From NCBI GenBank assembly GCA_959020415.1, contig CAUERX010000004.1, positions 1 through 64,000 of the forward strand: a stretch of 64,000 nucleotides of DNA. The letters run 5' to 3'. Below the pieces are notes generated by a model, which searched no databases, was not told the DNA's origin, and was given only the letters and a program-made list of their open reading frames with translations. The position numbers and the translations under genes were made by a program. The stretch comes from an uncultured bacterium (GTDB taxonomy: Bacteria; Bacillota_I; Bacilli_A; RF39; UBA660). Below are positions 45,793 through 55,389 of the stretch, in pieces (within the stretch, counting starts at the first letter, position 1; each line of letters begins with the position of its first letter).

Positions 45793-46778
45793 TCTGCTTC
45801 TTCTAACATGTTAGTAATAAAAATACCATAGCCTTTATGCGGATTATCAACAACGACATGAGTAACCGCACCTATTACATATTCTCCCTGAATAATTGGT
45901 GAACCACTCATACCTTGAATAATACCATTCGTTTTATCAAGTAACTCTTTATCTGTTATTTCAAATACGAAATTTTTATTTTTTTGTTTTCCTTCATTGA
46001 TCTTTGTTATATTAATTTCATATTCCTTAATTTCCGAGCCATTTAAAACAGTTAATATCTTTGCTTTACCAGTTTTAATTTGTGATGGTTTAGCTACCTT
46101 ATAAGTATCTTTATTAGGTAATTCACTAGTATAAGTACCAAAAATACCTTGAGTTGTATTTGTAGCTACATCACCAACTGTTTTATTCGCATCATATTTA
46201 GCTTTCTTCTCTCCAGGAGTACCATCAGAGCTTGGAACAACATCAGTTACTGTTGAATCAAAAATCTTACCATCTTTGATTTCTAAAAGTTTACCTGTAG
46301 TTTGCTCTTGAATTTCATGCCCTAAAGCACCAAAAAGTTTTGTTTCTGGATCGATAAAGGTTAAAGTTCCTATCCCAGTAACACTGTCTTTTACATAAAG
46401 ACCAGTTTTATAAACATTATTTTCATCTTTATATAATTTCAAAGTAGTAGTTTCTTTTTTACCGTCACGTAAATAGCCTACAGAAACACTATTCTTACTG
46501 GAATCATTAATCTTTTGAGCCATTTCTTCAATATTATTAACTTTTTCCTTGTTAACAGTCGTTATCATATCTCCAGATTTTAATCCAGCATCAGATGCAG
46601 GAGAACTATTATTAACGTCATAAACACCAACAATTAAAATCCCGGTAGAATTAAGTGTTATTCCAATGTTTTCGCCACCAACGATTATTTGTTCTGAATA
46701 AGCCAAAGCATTTATTGGTATAATAAAAAATGAAAGAAGAAGTGTGATGCATGTTTTTTTTAAATTTTCAAAAAACAC
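45783..46778 (-). CDS. spoIVB: SpoIVB-like PDZ serine peptidase
   Basis: SpoIVB is a secreted S55-family serine peptidase that, in spore formers, triggers sigma-K activation. The 331-residue protein has a signal segment (about 8-26), a PDZ domain (about 45-115, NSSPASDAGLKSGDMI), and the peptidase domain with GIGTLTFIDPE, FGALGHE (catalytic His), and QGMSGSPIIQ around 288-297 with the nucleophile Ser. The C-terminal GKGYGIF-like block (NPHKGYGIFI) is typical. The GTG at 46778 follows AGGAGATG. With spoIIM at 25500 it is the second spore-type gene. Outside spore formers the role is unknown. Confidence 0.88.
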   Translation of the reverse strand: MFFENLKKTCITLLLSFFIIPINALAYSEQIIVGGENIGITLNSTGILIVGVYDVNNSSPASDAGLKSGDMITTVNKEKVNNIEEMAQKINDSSKNSVSVGYLRDGKKETTTLKLYKDENNVYKTGLYVKDSVTGIGTLTFIDPETKLFGALGHEIQEQTTGKLLEIKDGKIFDSTVTDVVPSSDGTPGEKKAKYDANKTVGDVATNTTQGIFGTYTSELPNKDTYKVAKPSQIKTGKAKILTVLNGSEIKEYEINITKINEGKQKNKNFVFEITDKELLDKTNGIIQGMSGSPIIQGEYVIGAVTHVVVDNPHKGYGIFITNMLEEAEKN

Positions 46779-46858
46779 TAAATCATCTCCTATATAAAAT
46801 GCAGACTACATTATTATTATAGATAATTTTTTTAAAATTAAAGATAGAATAATATACC

Positions 46859-46880
46859 AAAAAAGCAAGTTTAACTTGCT
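46859..46880 (-). terminator. terminator after galE
   Basis: On the minus strand GCAAGT and ACTTGC pair across a three-base loop, with TTTTTT following. It overlaps the galE stop region. Confidence 0.75.
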
Positions 46881-47878
46881 CCCCTATTTTTAATTATAAA
46901 ATTGTAACTATCTCGGCACATATCTTCAATAGTTTTTGAAGCATACCAATTAAGTTCACTATTAGCTTTACTAACGTTCGCATAACTTGCTGCAATATCT
47001 CCTGGACGACGCTTATCAATCACATAAGGAATATCTACACCGTTAACTTTTGAAACAGTCTTAATTAATTCAAGAACACTATATCCATTTCCTGTTCCTA
47101 AATTAAATACATTAAGTCCATAATGATTATTTAAATATTCAAGAGCTTTAGTATGACCATTTGCCAAATCAACCACATGAATGTAATCACGAACTCCAGT
47201 TCCATCTTTGGTATCATAATCATTGCCAAACACATGGACCTTTTCAAGTTCACCAACTGCCACTTTCATAATATATGGCATTATATTATTAGGAATTCCA
47301 TTAGGATCCTCGCCAATAAATCCGCTTTCATGCGCTCCAATGGGATTAAAATACCTGAGTAATACAACATTCCATTTATCCGATGAAGTGCACATATCCT
47401 TTAATATTTGTTCATTCATTAATTTAGTATAGCCATAAGGATTAGTTGCCGATAAAGGAAACTCTTCTGTTATAGGCAGTTTCTTTGGTGCACCATAAAC
47501 TGTAGCTGATGATGAAAAAACAAAATTATATACTCCAAAATTTTCCATTATTTTTAATAAAATCAAAGTTGAATCAATATTATTACAATAATATTTTAAA
47601 GGTTCTGCTGCCGATTCACCAACTGCCTTATATCCTGCAAAGTGAATAACCGCGTCAATTTTTTCTTTTTCAAAGACTGAATTTAAAAATTCATAATCAC
47701 AAACATCACCTTCATAAAAAACATAATTTTTATTAGCAATTTTTGTAATATTTTTTAACACTTCCGGCTTAGAATTAGAAAAATTATCGACAATAACAAC
47801 CTCGTAATTATTATTTAATAGCTCAACCACTGTGTGACTTCCAATAAATCCCGCGCCGCCAGTTACCAATATTTTCAT
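46871..47878 (-). CDS. galE: UDP-glucose 4-epimerase GalE
   Basis: GalE interconverts UDP-glucose and UDP-galactose using bound NAD. The 335-residue short-chain dehydrogenase fold shows KILVTGGAGFIGSHT at the start (NAD site), FSSSATVYG with the catalytic Ser, YGYTKLMNE with the Tyr-x3-Lys pair, RYFNPIGAHESG, and the GTGVRDYIHV and NLGTGNGYSV blocks. The ATG at 47878 follows AGGAG; an in-frame start 39 bases upstream is not supported. It likely supplies UDP-galactose for the polymer made by the downstream operon. It is transcribed separately from spoIVB. Confidence 0.95.
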   Translation of the reverse strand: MKILVTGGAGFIGSHTVVELLNNNYEVVIVDNFSNSKPEVLKNITKIANKNYVFYEGDVCDYEFLNSVFEKEKIDAVIHFAGYKAVGESAAEPLKYYCNNIDSTLILLKIMENFGVYNFVFSSSATVYGAPKKLPITEEFPLSATNPYGYTKLMNEQILKDMCTSSDKWNVVLLRYFNPIGAHESGFIGEDPNGIPNNIMPYIMKVAVGELEKVHVFGNDYDTKDGTGVRDYIHVVDLANGHTKALEYLNNHYGLNVFNLGTGNGYSVLELIKTVSKVNGVDIPYVIDKRRPGDIAASYANVSKANSELNWYASKTIEDMCRDSYNFIIKNRGAS

Positions 47879-48028
47879 ATAACCATCTCCTATTATCACC
47901 ATTATAGCAAATAACAAAAAATATACAATAATTAGAATATGTCAAATATAGTAAACCATGAAAATTTAAACACTGAAATAATAGGACAAGAACAAGAAAT
48001 AAGGTATAATTATTATAGGTGAAGTATT

Positions 48029-50089
48029 ATGAATAATGAAAAAAATAATGGCTACACAAGCCGAACTGAAAGAAGAAAAATTGAAGAAGAATTAGAAAAA
48101 CGCAACGCTGCTAAAGAAAAAGAACTAGAGGCAAAAAGGCAAGAGCTAAAATCAATCATTTTTGATGATAGTCCATCTAAAAAACAAAAAAAAGAAAATG
48201 TTTACAAACGAGAACTTCCTAAAAATAATCAAACTAATTTTGATGAAGAAACACCAAAGAAAAAACCAACTATTGTAAACATTATTTTATCTCTTACTAT
48301 GGTAATCACCTTAGCCTTTTCTAGTTACTTAATATATGATTCTTTTAATCAAGTTGATCAAGTATACCAAATTATTAATGCAATCTTTATTTTCATAACA
48401 ATTTTGGTTTTTCTAATTGCTTTCAAAAGAACATATCACTATAAAAAAACTAAAGCAATTATCTTAACTGCTATATGTCTTATTGCTTTAATGGGACTTA
48501 ATGGATTAGTGCTAGCTAATATTATCTCACTTCCAAAACAAAGTTCAATTCCCGATTTCAGTAATAAAACACTAACTGAAGCAATTGAGTGGGCTGAAAC
48601 TAACAACATTAAATATGAACAAAATTTTGAATATAGTGATAATATCTCAAAATATAATATTATAAACCAAGATGTAAAACCCAAAACCTTAACTAAAAAT
48701 ATTGATAAAATAAATTTTGAAGTTTCAAATGGACCAGATTACAATAAAGAAGTTCTAATTAGTAATATGGAAGGTTGGAACATCGATGAAGCAGTTAAAG
48801 TTATTGATGAAAACTTTCTAAACAATGTTACTGTTAATTTTGAAGAAAATAAAGAAATAGCGCGAGATACTATTATGGAACAAAGTAAAAGCGGAAATAT
48901 GAAAAGAAATGATGCAATAACATTCAAAGTATCACTTGGCGATAAAGAAGCTTTAAAACCAATAACTCTAAAAGAATTAAAAAACATGACATTATTTAAA
49001 GCAACATTATATTTAAATAGAAATGCCATTGACTATGAATTAAAATATGAATTTTCTGATAAAATTGCTAAAGGAAAAGTTATAAGTAGTTCTATTAAAA
49101 AAGGAACTAAAGTATCACCCGGTGATAAAATAACTTTAACAATTTCTAAAGGTAAAAAAATAATAGTTCCCGAATTAAAAAATATGAAAATGAGCAAGGT
49201 TACTAAATGGATGATTGAAAACAACTTAAAAATAAACTACTCAGATAAATATGATAATGAAATAAAAAGCGGCCATGTAATTGAAGCAACCTACAAAAAA
49301 GGCGATATTATCGAAGAAGAAACGACTGTCGGTATCGTTGTATCAAAAGGAAAATTAAAAATGCCGAAATTCAACAATATAACCGATTTTAAAGCATGGG
49401 CCGATAAATACAAAATTAAATATGAAATAAAAGAGGAATTTAACAATGATATCAAAAAAGGTGATATTATTAAATTCTCAGTAGAAACAAATAAAACAAT
49501 AAATCCTGATGAAGGTGTTATTGTTTATGTATCAAAAGGCAAAGCCATAGAAGTTCCTAATTTTATTGGTAAAACTAAATCTGAAATTCAAAAAACATGT
49601 AACCAATTAGGAATTAATTGTACATTTGTAAATGAATACTCAAATACTGTTAAAGAAGGAAATGCTATTAGTCAAAGTATTAAATCAGGCGAAAAAATTT
49701 CTAAAGGTGATAGTATCCAAATAAGCATAGCGACTAAAAACAAAAATAACGTAAGTAAACCATCAACCAATAATTCAAATAATAAACCAAGTGGCGGTAG
49801 TTCAAATGGATCATCAAACAATAGTTCTGGTAATAATAGCACGCCAAAATGCAAGCAAAGTTCATATACTATCGGACGTGATTTAAATAATATTTTTAAT
49901 GCTGGCGGAAACTTTTCTTCTACTAAAAGTGCTTTAGAAAGCTATTTTGCAAACAAGTTACCAGGTGTTACTTTAATTGTGAAAGAAGATTCATCTAGTA
50001 ATGCTAGCTCAGGATCATATATTAGCGGTGTTAGGCCTGGATCAACAATATCATGTCCAAGCACTGTAACAATAGTTTTAGCAAAATAA
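48029..50089 (+). CDS. kinase-less PASTA-repeat membrane protein
   Basis: This 686-residue protein has a charged cytoplasmic N-terminus of about 80 residues (coiled-coil-like, RKIEEELEKRNAAKEKEL), three membrane segments (about 82-104, 112-134, 142-165), and then about six PASTA modules (171-600), most ending in a V-S-N/K-G motif. A Ser/Asn/Gly linker (about 600-630) precedes a last PASTA-like module with two Cys. PASTA modules bind muropeptides or beta-lactams in PrkC/StkP kinases, but no kinase domain precedes them here. The ATG follows AGGTGA; TATAAT lies just upstream. It is the only + gene between 21.6 and 55.4 kb besides the 30-aa peptide. A wall-sensing or scaffold role is inferred. 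Confidence 0.8.
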   Translation: MNNEKNNGYTSRTERRKIEEELEKRNAAKEKELEAKRQELKSIIFDDSPSKKQKKENVYKRELPKNNQTNFDEETPKKKPTIVNIILSLTMVITLAFSSYLIYDSFNQVDQVYQIINAIFIFITILVFLIAFKRTYHYKKTKAIILTAICLIALMGLNGLVLANIISLPKQSSIPDFSNKTLTEAIEWAETNNIKYEQNFEYSDNISKYNIINQDVKPKTLTKNIDKINFEVSNGPDYNKEVLISNMEGWNIDEAVKVIDENFLNNVTVNFEENKEIARDTIMEQSKSGNMKRNDAITFKVSLGDKEALKPITLKELKNMTLFKATLYLNRNAIDYELKYEFSDKIAKGKVISSSIKKGTKVSPGDKITLTISKGKKIIVPELKNMKMSKVTKWMIENNLKINYSDKYDNEIKSGHVIEATYKKGDIIEEETTVGIVVSKGKLKMPKFNNITDFKAWADKYKIKYEIKEEFNNDIKKGDIIKFSVETNKTINPDEGVIVYVSKGKAIEVPNFIGKTKSEIQKTCNQLGINCTFVNEYSNTVKEGNAISQSIKSGEKISKGDSIQISIATKNKNNVSKPSTNNSNNKPSGGSSNGSSNNSSGNNSTPKCKQSSYTIGRDLNNIFNAGGNFSSTKSALESYFANKLPGVTLIVKEDSSSNASSGSYISGVRPGSTISCPSTVTIVLAK

Positions 50090-50119
50090 ATCTTTAAATA
50101 TAACATTTGATACAAAATA

Positions 50120-50153
50120 AAAAATGTGCGAGTTATTTTACTTGCACATTTTT
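50120..50153. terminator. strong bidirectional terminator
   Basis: AAAAATGTGCGAGT and ACTTGCACATTTTT pair over 14 positions with one G-U around a six-base loop. It separates the PASTA gene from the convergent GT-C-like gene. Confidence 0.9.
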
Positions 50154-50180
50154 CTTAATCTCTAATTTTCAAAAATACAT

Positions 50181-51851
50181 TTATTTAGTTTTTTCGTAAT
50201 AATTTTTCCCAATGTATAAGGGCTGTTTATTCTTAACTTTTTCCTTAATTGTATATTTTATATGATGATCTTTTAAATTAAATAAAGTCCCGGGAAACCC
50301 TATCATTTCTAAATTTATTGACTTACCTTCAAGATTTTCTAAATTCATCCTTATTTGCCCGCTAATGGGAAGCTTTACATTAGCCATATGTTTAGCAATA
50401 AACGCCGAATTATAACAACAAACTAATAATAAAACAATGCCACAAATATAAAACTTACGTTTATTTGAAGTCAACAATATAAATATCGCCATAACAATAA
50501 CAAAATATGTTTGTGGTGCATACCTAGCCCACCAACTTTCATCAAAGAAAAACATCAAAAGTAAAGTTATTACAAAAGGAACGCCGATAAATACCAACTT
50601 AACATAATTTTTTTTCACAACAAACATAACTAAAGATATTAATATTACAATAACTGAAATAATAAAAATACCACTAAAATAAATTCCAAAACCTCCTATA
50701 CGAGTATCTTCGGCCATTCTATTTAGTTCCACATCCTTACTAGACGTAAATGGAATTTTAAGCTCAGGTTCTCCAACATTAAAGCTTGTAGCATAATTAG
50801 CCGTATAACTGAAAATAGAATAAAAGTTTTTCTCAATTGGCGATTTTTCATTAAATGATTTAGGCTGTTGATTTGTAATAATATCTATTTTATCTTCTCC
50901 CATAATTGGATATAACGGATTATGCTTAACTACAATATTTTTAACATAAGAATTACTACCAACAATTAGTAGTGCAATTAAAACAACAAATGCAAACGCA
51001 ACAGTCGTTTTAACTAAAGAGTTATAATTTTTACTTCTTATTTTTGTAATCAAATAATAAATGTAATATCCTCCACAAAATATTCCTGCATAAAATAAGC
51101 CAGTAAATTTAATATTAATAATTATTATCATCAAAGCTGCTGAAATAAAAAAATACTCCTTATTATTATCATTGTTAATAAATAAATAAAAATAAATAAC
51201 AAGTAAAAATAAAATTAATCCCATAAATCCATCGATATATAAGCAAAAAATTTGTTGCCATATTATTGGAAATAAACATGCAGATAATGCAATTAATAAT
51301 GAAGAAATCTTTTTCTCATAAAATTTGTTTATTAAATAAGCAATTATAAAGAACACTATAAATAAAATAAGTACATTATAAGTTTTAGCAGTTTCTATGT
51401 TATTAGTAATTTTGTAAACACTAGCTCCGTAAATCCACGTAGCTTTAGGATAATGCTCCACCCAAACATTTTCATCACTATTCAAATCCAATTTTTTTAT
51501 AACACTTTCTTGTGAATCATATATTGGATTCCAACCATTCTTTAACAATCCAACTGCGAATTTATGATAACCGTTTCCATCTGCAGAATCATCGTATATA
51601 TGCCCACAAATTAAGCAAGCAGAAAAAAATACAAAAATAAAAGTTAATACAGAAGCAATAATTGTTTTAAAATTATCTCTTTTAATAAAATATAATTCAA
51701 TTATAGCTAATATTAAACTTATTGGTAAATGAAAAACTGTTATAGATATTTTACATAAAAACAAAATTGAAGTTAAAATAAGCAAATTTACAAACGCTAA
51801 AATAAACAACAAAGATGCATTATAAAATATGCCTAATCCTTTTTTAAACAC
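50181..51851 (-). CDS. multi-pass membrane protein, GT-C-like (copy B, paralog of 30889)
   Basis: This 556-residue protein is a paralog of the 555-residue gene at 30889: both have the same order of segments, the acidic loop SGHIYDDSADGNGYHKF, VEHYPKATWIYG, NPLYPIMGEDKIDII and WWARYAPQTY. The start is GTG at 51851, eight bases after AAGGTGG. This choice makes the N-termini of the two copies align residue for residue; an in-frame ATG 36 bases upstream would lie on the ribosome-site side. It is a single-gene unit outside the main operon. The likely role is an extracellular sugar transferase, possibly with different specificity from copy A. Confidence 0.6.
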   Translation of the reverse strand: MFKKGLGIFYNASLLFILAFVNLLILTSILFLCKISITVFHLPISLILAIIELYFIKRDNFKTIIASVLTFIFVFFSACLICGHIYDDSADGNGYHKFAVGLLKNGWNPIYDSQESVIKKLDLNSDENVWVEHYPKATWIYGASVYKITNNIETAKTYNVLILFIVFFIIAYLINKFYEKKISSLLIALSACLFPIIWQQIFCLYIDGFMGLILFLLVIYFYLFINNDNNKEYFFISAALMIIIINIKFTGLFYAGIFCGGYYIYYLITKIRSKNYNSLVKTTVAFAFVVLIALLIVGSNSYVKNIVVKHNPLYPIMGEDKIDIITNQQPKSFNEKSPIEKNFYSIFSYTANYATSFNVGEPELKIPFTSSKDVELNRMAEDTRIGGFGIYFSGIFIISVIVILISLVMFVVKKNYVKLVFIGVPFVITLLLMFFFDESWWARYAPQTYFVIVMAIFILLTSNKRKFYICGIVLLLVCCYNSAFIAKHMANVKLPISGQIRMNLENLEGKSINLEMIGFPGTLFNLKDHHIKYTIKEKVKNKQPLYIGKNYYEKTK

Positions 51852-51929
51852 AACAAATACCACCTTCCCTACTATGAATATTATCATTATATCAATTATA
51901 ATTTAAAAAGTAAATTCTTTCCTATTGAC

Positions 51930-51962
51930 AAAAATAGAAAACGTTTTATGTTTTCTATTTTA
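51930..51962 (-). terminator. terminator after the large surface protein gene
   Basis: AAAATAGAAAAC and GTTTTCTATTTT form a perfect 12-pair stem with a seven-base loop; on the minus strand a T follows the 3' arm. Confidence 0.85.
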
Positions 51963-54900
51963 ACTTACAATTAATTCAATTCTATTATTTTTAGAAGTAT
52001 TTACTTTTACTTCATAAGTTTTATTTCCAATCGTTGTCTTAGCTGGATTAATAGCATTAAATATATCAATCATGTTACCATAATCCCCAATATCTCCAGA
52101 AATTGTATAAACAATAATTGAATATTTTCCTTTTGATAAATTACTAATGTCAATACTACTATCAAACCAAGCGTAAGTTTTTGATAAATTATCTAAAGAC
52201 GAAACTGAATAACTGCCTTTTGAAGTACTTCCAACATCATATGAATACCTTTCAAAAGTCTCGTTATTTTCTAATATAACTTGCCTTTTTACAGAAACAT
52301 TATTTGAATAATCAAGACCATAATTATATGATACACCTTTTATATGCATTTTACCATTCTCAAAAGAAATATCATCATAATCATTTATCATATTTCGATA
52401 AGTTGGTGATTCGCTTGTTGTAATTAATCCGCCATCACGAACACTTATCGTAATTGGTTTTCTTTTATCAGTCAAATCAACAAGTAAACTATACCCTTTT
52501 TTATTGTCCTCACCACGTCTATCAATACTAGAATTTAATATATTTGAAAATAAAGCTTCAGTATAATAATCACTAGTATAACTACGCATATAAACTTGAT
52601 AATCGCCTTGAGGAACATCCGATAAATCAACATTACCATTAAACCAAGCTCCACTATAATCGTAACCATTTTCCTTCCCTAAATCAAATGGAACATCGCT
52701 TGTCCATCTTGAAACAGGAACTGTATAAACGTCACCTGTAGTTTCATTTTTTAAAACCAATTCAAATGACAAATCATCATCCAAAGACTGATTAACACTT
52801 AATTGAATTAGATAGCCACTTATATTATATTGACTATTAGTGTTATCCCATTTTATTTCATTTAAATAAAATTCATTACTAGCTTCCTTAAGTACCTTTT
52901 CGACAACATTAACTTTTATTTTCTTTGTTACCTTTTGATTAGCGCTATCCGTAACTGCATACTCTACTTCATATTCACCAATAACATTTGTATCAACATT
53001 ATTCTTAGTAACCTCTATTTTCTTAGTAAGATCTCCATCTTCCTTATCGGTTGCTGTTACCCCATCCATTGGATCAAACTCACTATTTAAATAAACGGTT
53101 TTATCACTAGCATTAATAACAGGTTTATTATTATCCACAACAGTAACTTTTATCGTCTTTGTAGTTGTTTTATTATTACTATTAGTTACTGAATAAGTAA
53201 CATTGTAAGTTCCCTTCGTATTAGTATCAACAGTCTTATCATAGGTCACTTTATTAGTTATATTCCCATCAGTATCGTCAATAGCTGTTACCCCATCCAT
53301 ATAATCAAATGTAGTATATTGAGAAACTTCTTTATCAGTTGCATTTATAATTGGCTCAGATGCTCCTTTAACCGTAATCTTAATAGTTTTACTAGCACTA
53401 AAATTACTATTATCCGTTACCGTATAAGTGATATTATAAGTTCCCACCTTGGACGTATTAACAGACCCTGTATAAGTAATACGATTTGTTAAATTTCCAT
53501 TTTCAGCATCAGTAGCTGTAACTCCGGCCATTGGATCAAATGATGAATTCAAAGCAATCGTTTTGTCTGTTGCATTTATCACTGGCTGGTTATTTGAGAC
53601 ATTTAAATCGCTCGTTTTAATATAACCATATTGATATGATGAACTATCGGCATATATTTTATAAAAATCTCCTACTTTATCAATTACCGTTACTGGCACA
53701 TTATAAACTTTAAACGAAGAATTACTGTTTCTAATATTGTAAATCACATTATTCGTATTAGCTTCTTTATAGACTGGCACATTATATTTACCATATTTAG
53801 TAACCCCAATTGTATTGGCTTGATAATCACGTAAATTTTGATTTTTATCAGTCATAAATGCATTCCAAGCTTGTTTTTCACCCCATAACGGGTCAGAAGC
53901 ATATTTAACATTTCGACCACTGCCTTTAGTTCCAGCATGAGTTCCGAAATAATAAGAAGCACCCGCTGTCATATAACTATTTAAACCATTTTTTGCATAA
54001 TCCATAATTGAATCACGCACACTAGCATAACTACGTGCGCAGTCATATGGACAACTGTCAGAAGCTCCATATCCAAAAACATTATTTTTATCTTTAGCAA
54101 TTTTACTAGTACCATTTGAACTCTCATTTTTAGCCGTTGCAAATGCCGATAAAGCATTCATTCCATATAAACTTTCAGCTTCTTTAAAATATTTACCTTG
54201 TCCATATAATTTAGAACTAGTATCTTCAATCTGACTATCTAATTCAGCAGCTGTAACCTTTGAAACCGATTTATTAGGTAAGAATAAATAATAAGCATAA
54301 TTAGGATTATTCGCATTCAAACTATGTGTATAAGTATCGTTACGATAATCATCTAACATTGAAGTAAGCGAATTATATAAATAAATACCACCATCAAAAC
54401 TATAATAACGAGATCCTATCGTTAAATAAGTAGGTGTTGGTCCTAAGTTTGTATAATCATCAGTATAAGAAGTTCCATTATGCTTCCCATAACGATGTAA
54501 TAAATTCCCTGTATCATAGCGATAATAATAAGTGTTAAGCGAAGTTCCAGTTGTTTCAGTAAGCCAATTGCCATTAGCTACCCATCCTGTAGTTCCATTG
54601 TAATTTATTTTATACCATGTATATCCGCCCGCACTTTTTTTCTCTGTATAAGTAAATAAGGCATTTGTACAAGTAATAACCCCAATTGATTTAGATGAAG
54701 TCGATGCACTTTCGCGTAAATTTAACCCACTAGCTGTAATATTAACGGCATTGGCTCCTAATAATGAAATTGGTATAATATTTCCAGCATTAATATCAAC
54801 CCAGCCTTTAAATCCACTATACATCACTTGCACACGTGATTCATTAGAATCAATGAAAGCCGCATCAGTCATATAAGAAGGGCTTGTATAAGTATAAGCT

Positions 54901-55220
54901 GTACTATCCCCTGCATTTTGATATAGATTAACCAAAGATGAACTTGGTTTTAACTGGAAAATTGCATATCTCGAATTAATAATTTTTCCGTTTTTATAAA
55001 TAGATGCCACGCTAGTACTAGTCGAATTCTGAGCATTCATCACTTTTACTGCTTCACTATATGTCGCATACGTTCCAACTGTTCTATTATTACTACTATT
55101 TGATACCATAACAACAGAATAAGGATTAGCTGCTGAAACAGTAAATGCCGGAATAAAACTTGGTAAAATGATCGCAAACACACACAAAATGCTAATAAGT
55201 TTTTTACAAATACATTTCAT
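51960..55220 (-). CDS. large secreted cell-wall protein: SH3, glucosaminidase, Ig-like domains
   Basis: This 1086-residue protein has a signal peptide (about 1-31, ending AFTVSAA), an N-terminal region of unknown fold, an SH3-like wall-binding domain (about 160-222, GLNLRESAS), a glucosaminidase-type domain (about 335-470, with YGMNALSAFATAKNESSNG containing the catalytic Glu, and NNVFGYGA), a second SH3-like domain (about 480-545), three DUF5011 Ig-like repeats (about 550-775), and two further beta domains. There is no LPxTG or membrane anchor at the C-terminus. It likely cuts GlcNAc links in peptidoglycan. The ATG at 55220 follows GAGGTGAG. The Ig-like repeats match those in the deacetylase pseudogene at 2761. 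Confidence 0.85.
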   Translation of the reverse strand: MKCICKKLISILCVFAIILPSFIPAFTVSAANPYSVVMVSNSSNNRTVGTYATYSEAVKVMNAQNSTSTSVASIYKNGKIINSRYAIFQLKPSSSLVNLYQNAGDSTAYTYTSPSYMTDAAFIDSNESRVQVMYSGFKGWVDINAGNIIPISLLGANAVNITASGLNLRESASTSSKSIGVITCTNALFTYTEKKSAGGYTWYKINYNGTTGWVANGNWLTETTGTSLNTYYYRYDTGNLLHRYGKHNGTSYTDDYTNLGPTPTYLTIGSRYYSFDGGIYLYNSLTSMLDDYRNDTYTHSLNANNPNYAYYLFLPNKSVSKVTAAELDSQIEDTSSKLYGQGKYFKEAESLYGMNALSAFATAKNESSNGTSKIAKDKNNVFGYGASDSCPYDCARSYASVRDSIMDYAKNGLNSYMTAGASYYFGTHAGTKGSGRNVKYASDPLWGEKQAWNAFMTDKNQNLRDYQANTIGVTKYGKYNVPVYKEANTNNVIYNIRNSNSSFKVYNVPVTVIDKVGDFYKIYADSSSYQYGYIKTSDLNVSNNQPVINATDKTIALNSSFDPMAGVTATDAENGNLTNRITYTGSVNTSKVGTYNITYTVTDNSNFSASKTIKITVKGASEPIINATDKEVSQYTTFDYMDGVTAIDDTDGNITNKVTYDKTVDTNTKGTYNVTYSVTNSNNKTTTKTIKVTVVDNNKPVINASDKTVYLNSEFDPMDGVTATDKEDGDLTKKIEVTKNNVDTNVIGEYEVEYAVTDSANQKVTKKIKVNVVEKVLKEASNEFYLNEIKWDNTNSQYNISGYLIQLSVNQSLDDDLSFELVLKNETTGDVYTVPVSRWTSDVPFDLGKENGYDYSGAWFNGNVDLSDVPQGDYQVYMRSYTSDYYTEALFSNILNSSIDRRGEDNKKGYSLLVDLTDKRKPITISVRDGGLITTSESPTYRNMINDYDDISFENGKMHIKGVSYNYGLDYSNNVSVKRQVILENNETFERYSYDVGSTSKGSYSVSSLDNLSKTYAWFDSSIDISNLSKGKYSIIVYTISGDIGDYGNMIDIFNAINPAKTTIGNKTYEVKVNTSKNNRIELIVS

Positions 55221-55250
55221 ATAGCTCACCTCTTTACTCTATACATTATA

Positions 55251-55280
55251 ATTATAACAAAATTCTACATTAAAGTACAA
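55251..55280 (-). promoter_or_regulatory. promoter of the large surface protein gene
   Basis: On the minus strand TTGTAC (55280-55275), an 18-base spacer and TATAAT (55256-55251). Confidence 0.65.
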
Positions 55281-55389
55281 GAATTAGCCGTATCAACATC
55301 TCCGATTTTGCAAACAAATGACAAGTAAATTTCTTTACTTAAAAAGTAATGAGTGTTACAATATAAAGTAAAAGAAAAAGGTGACATTA

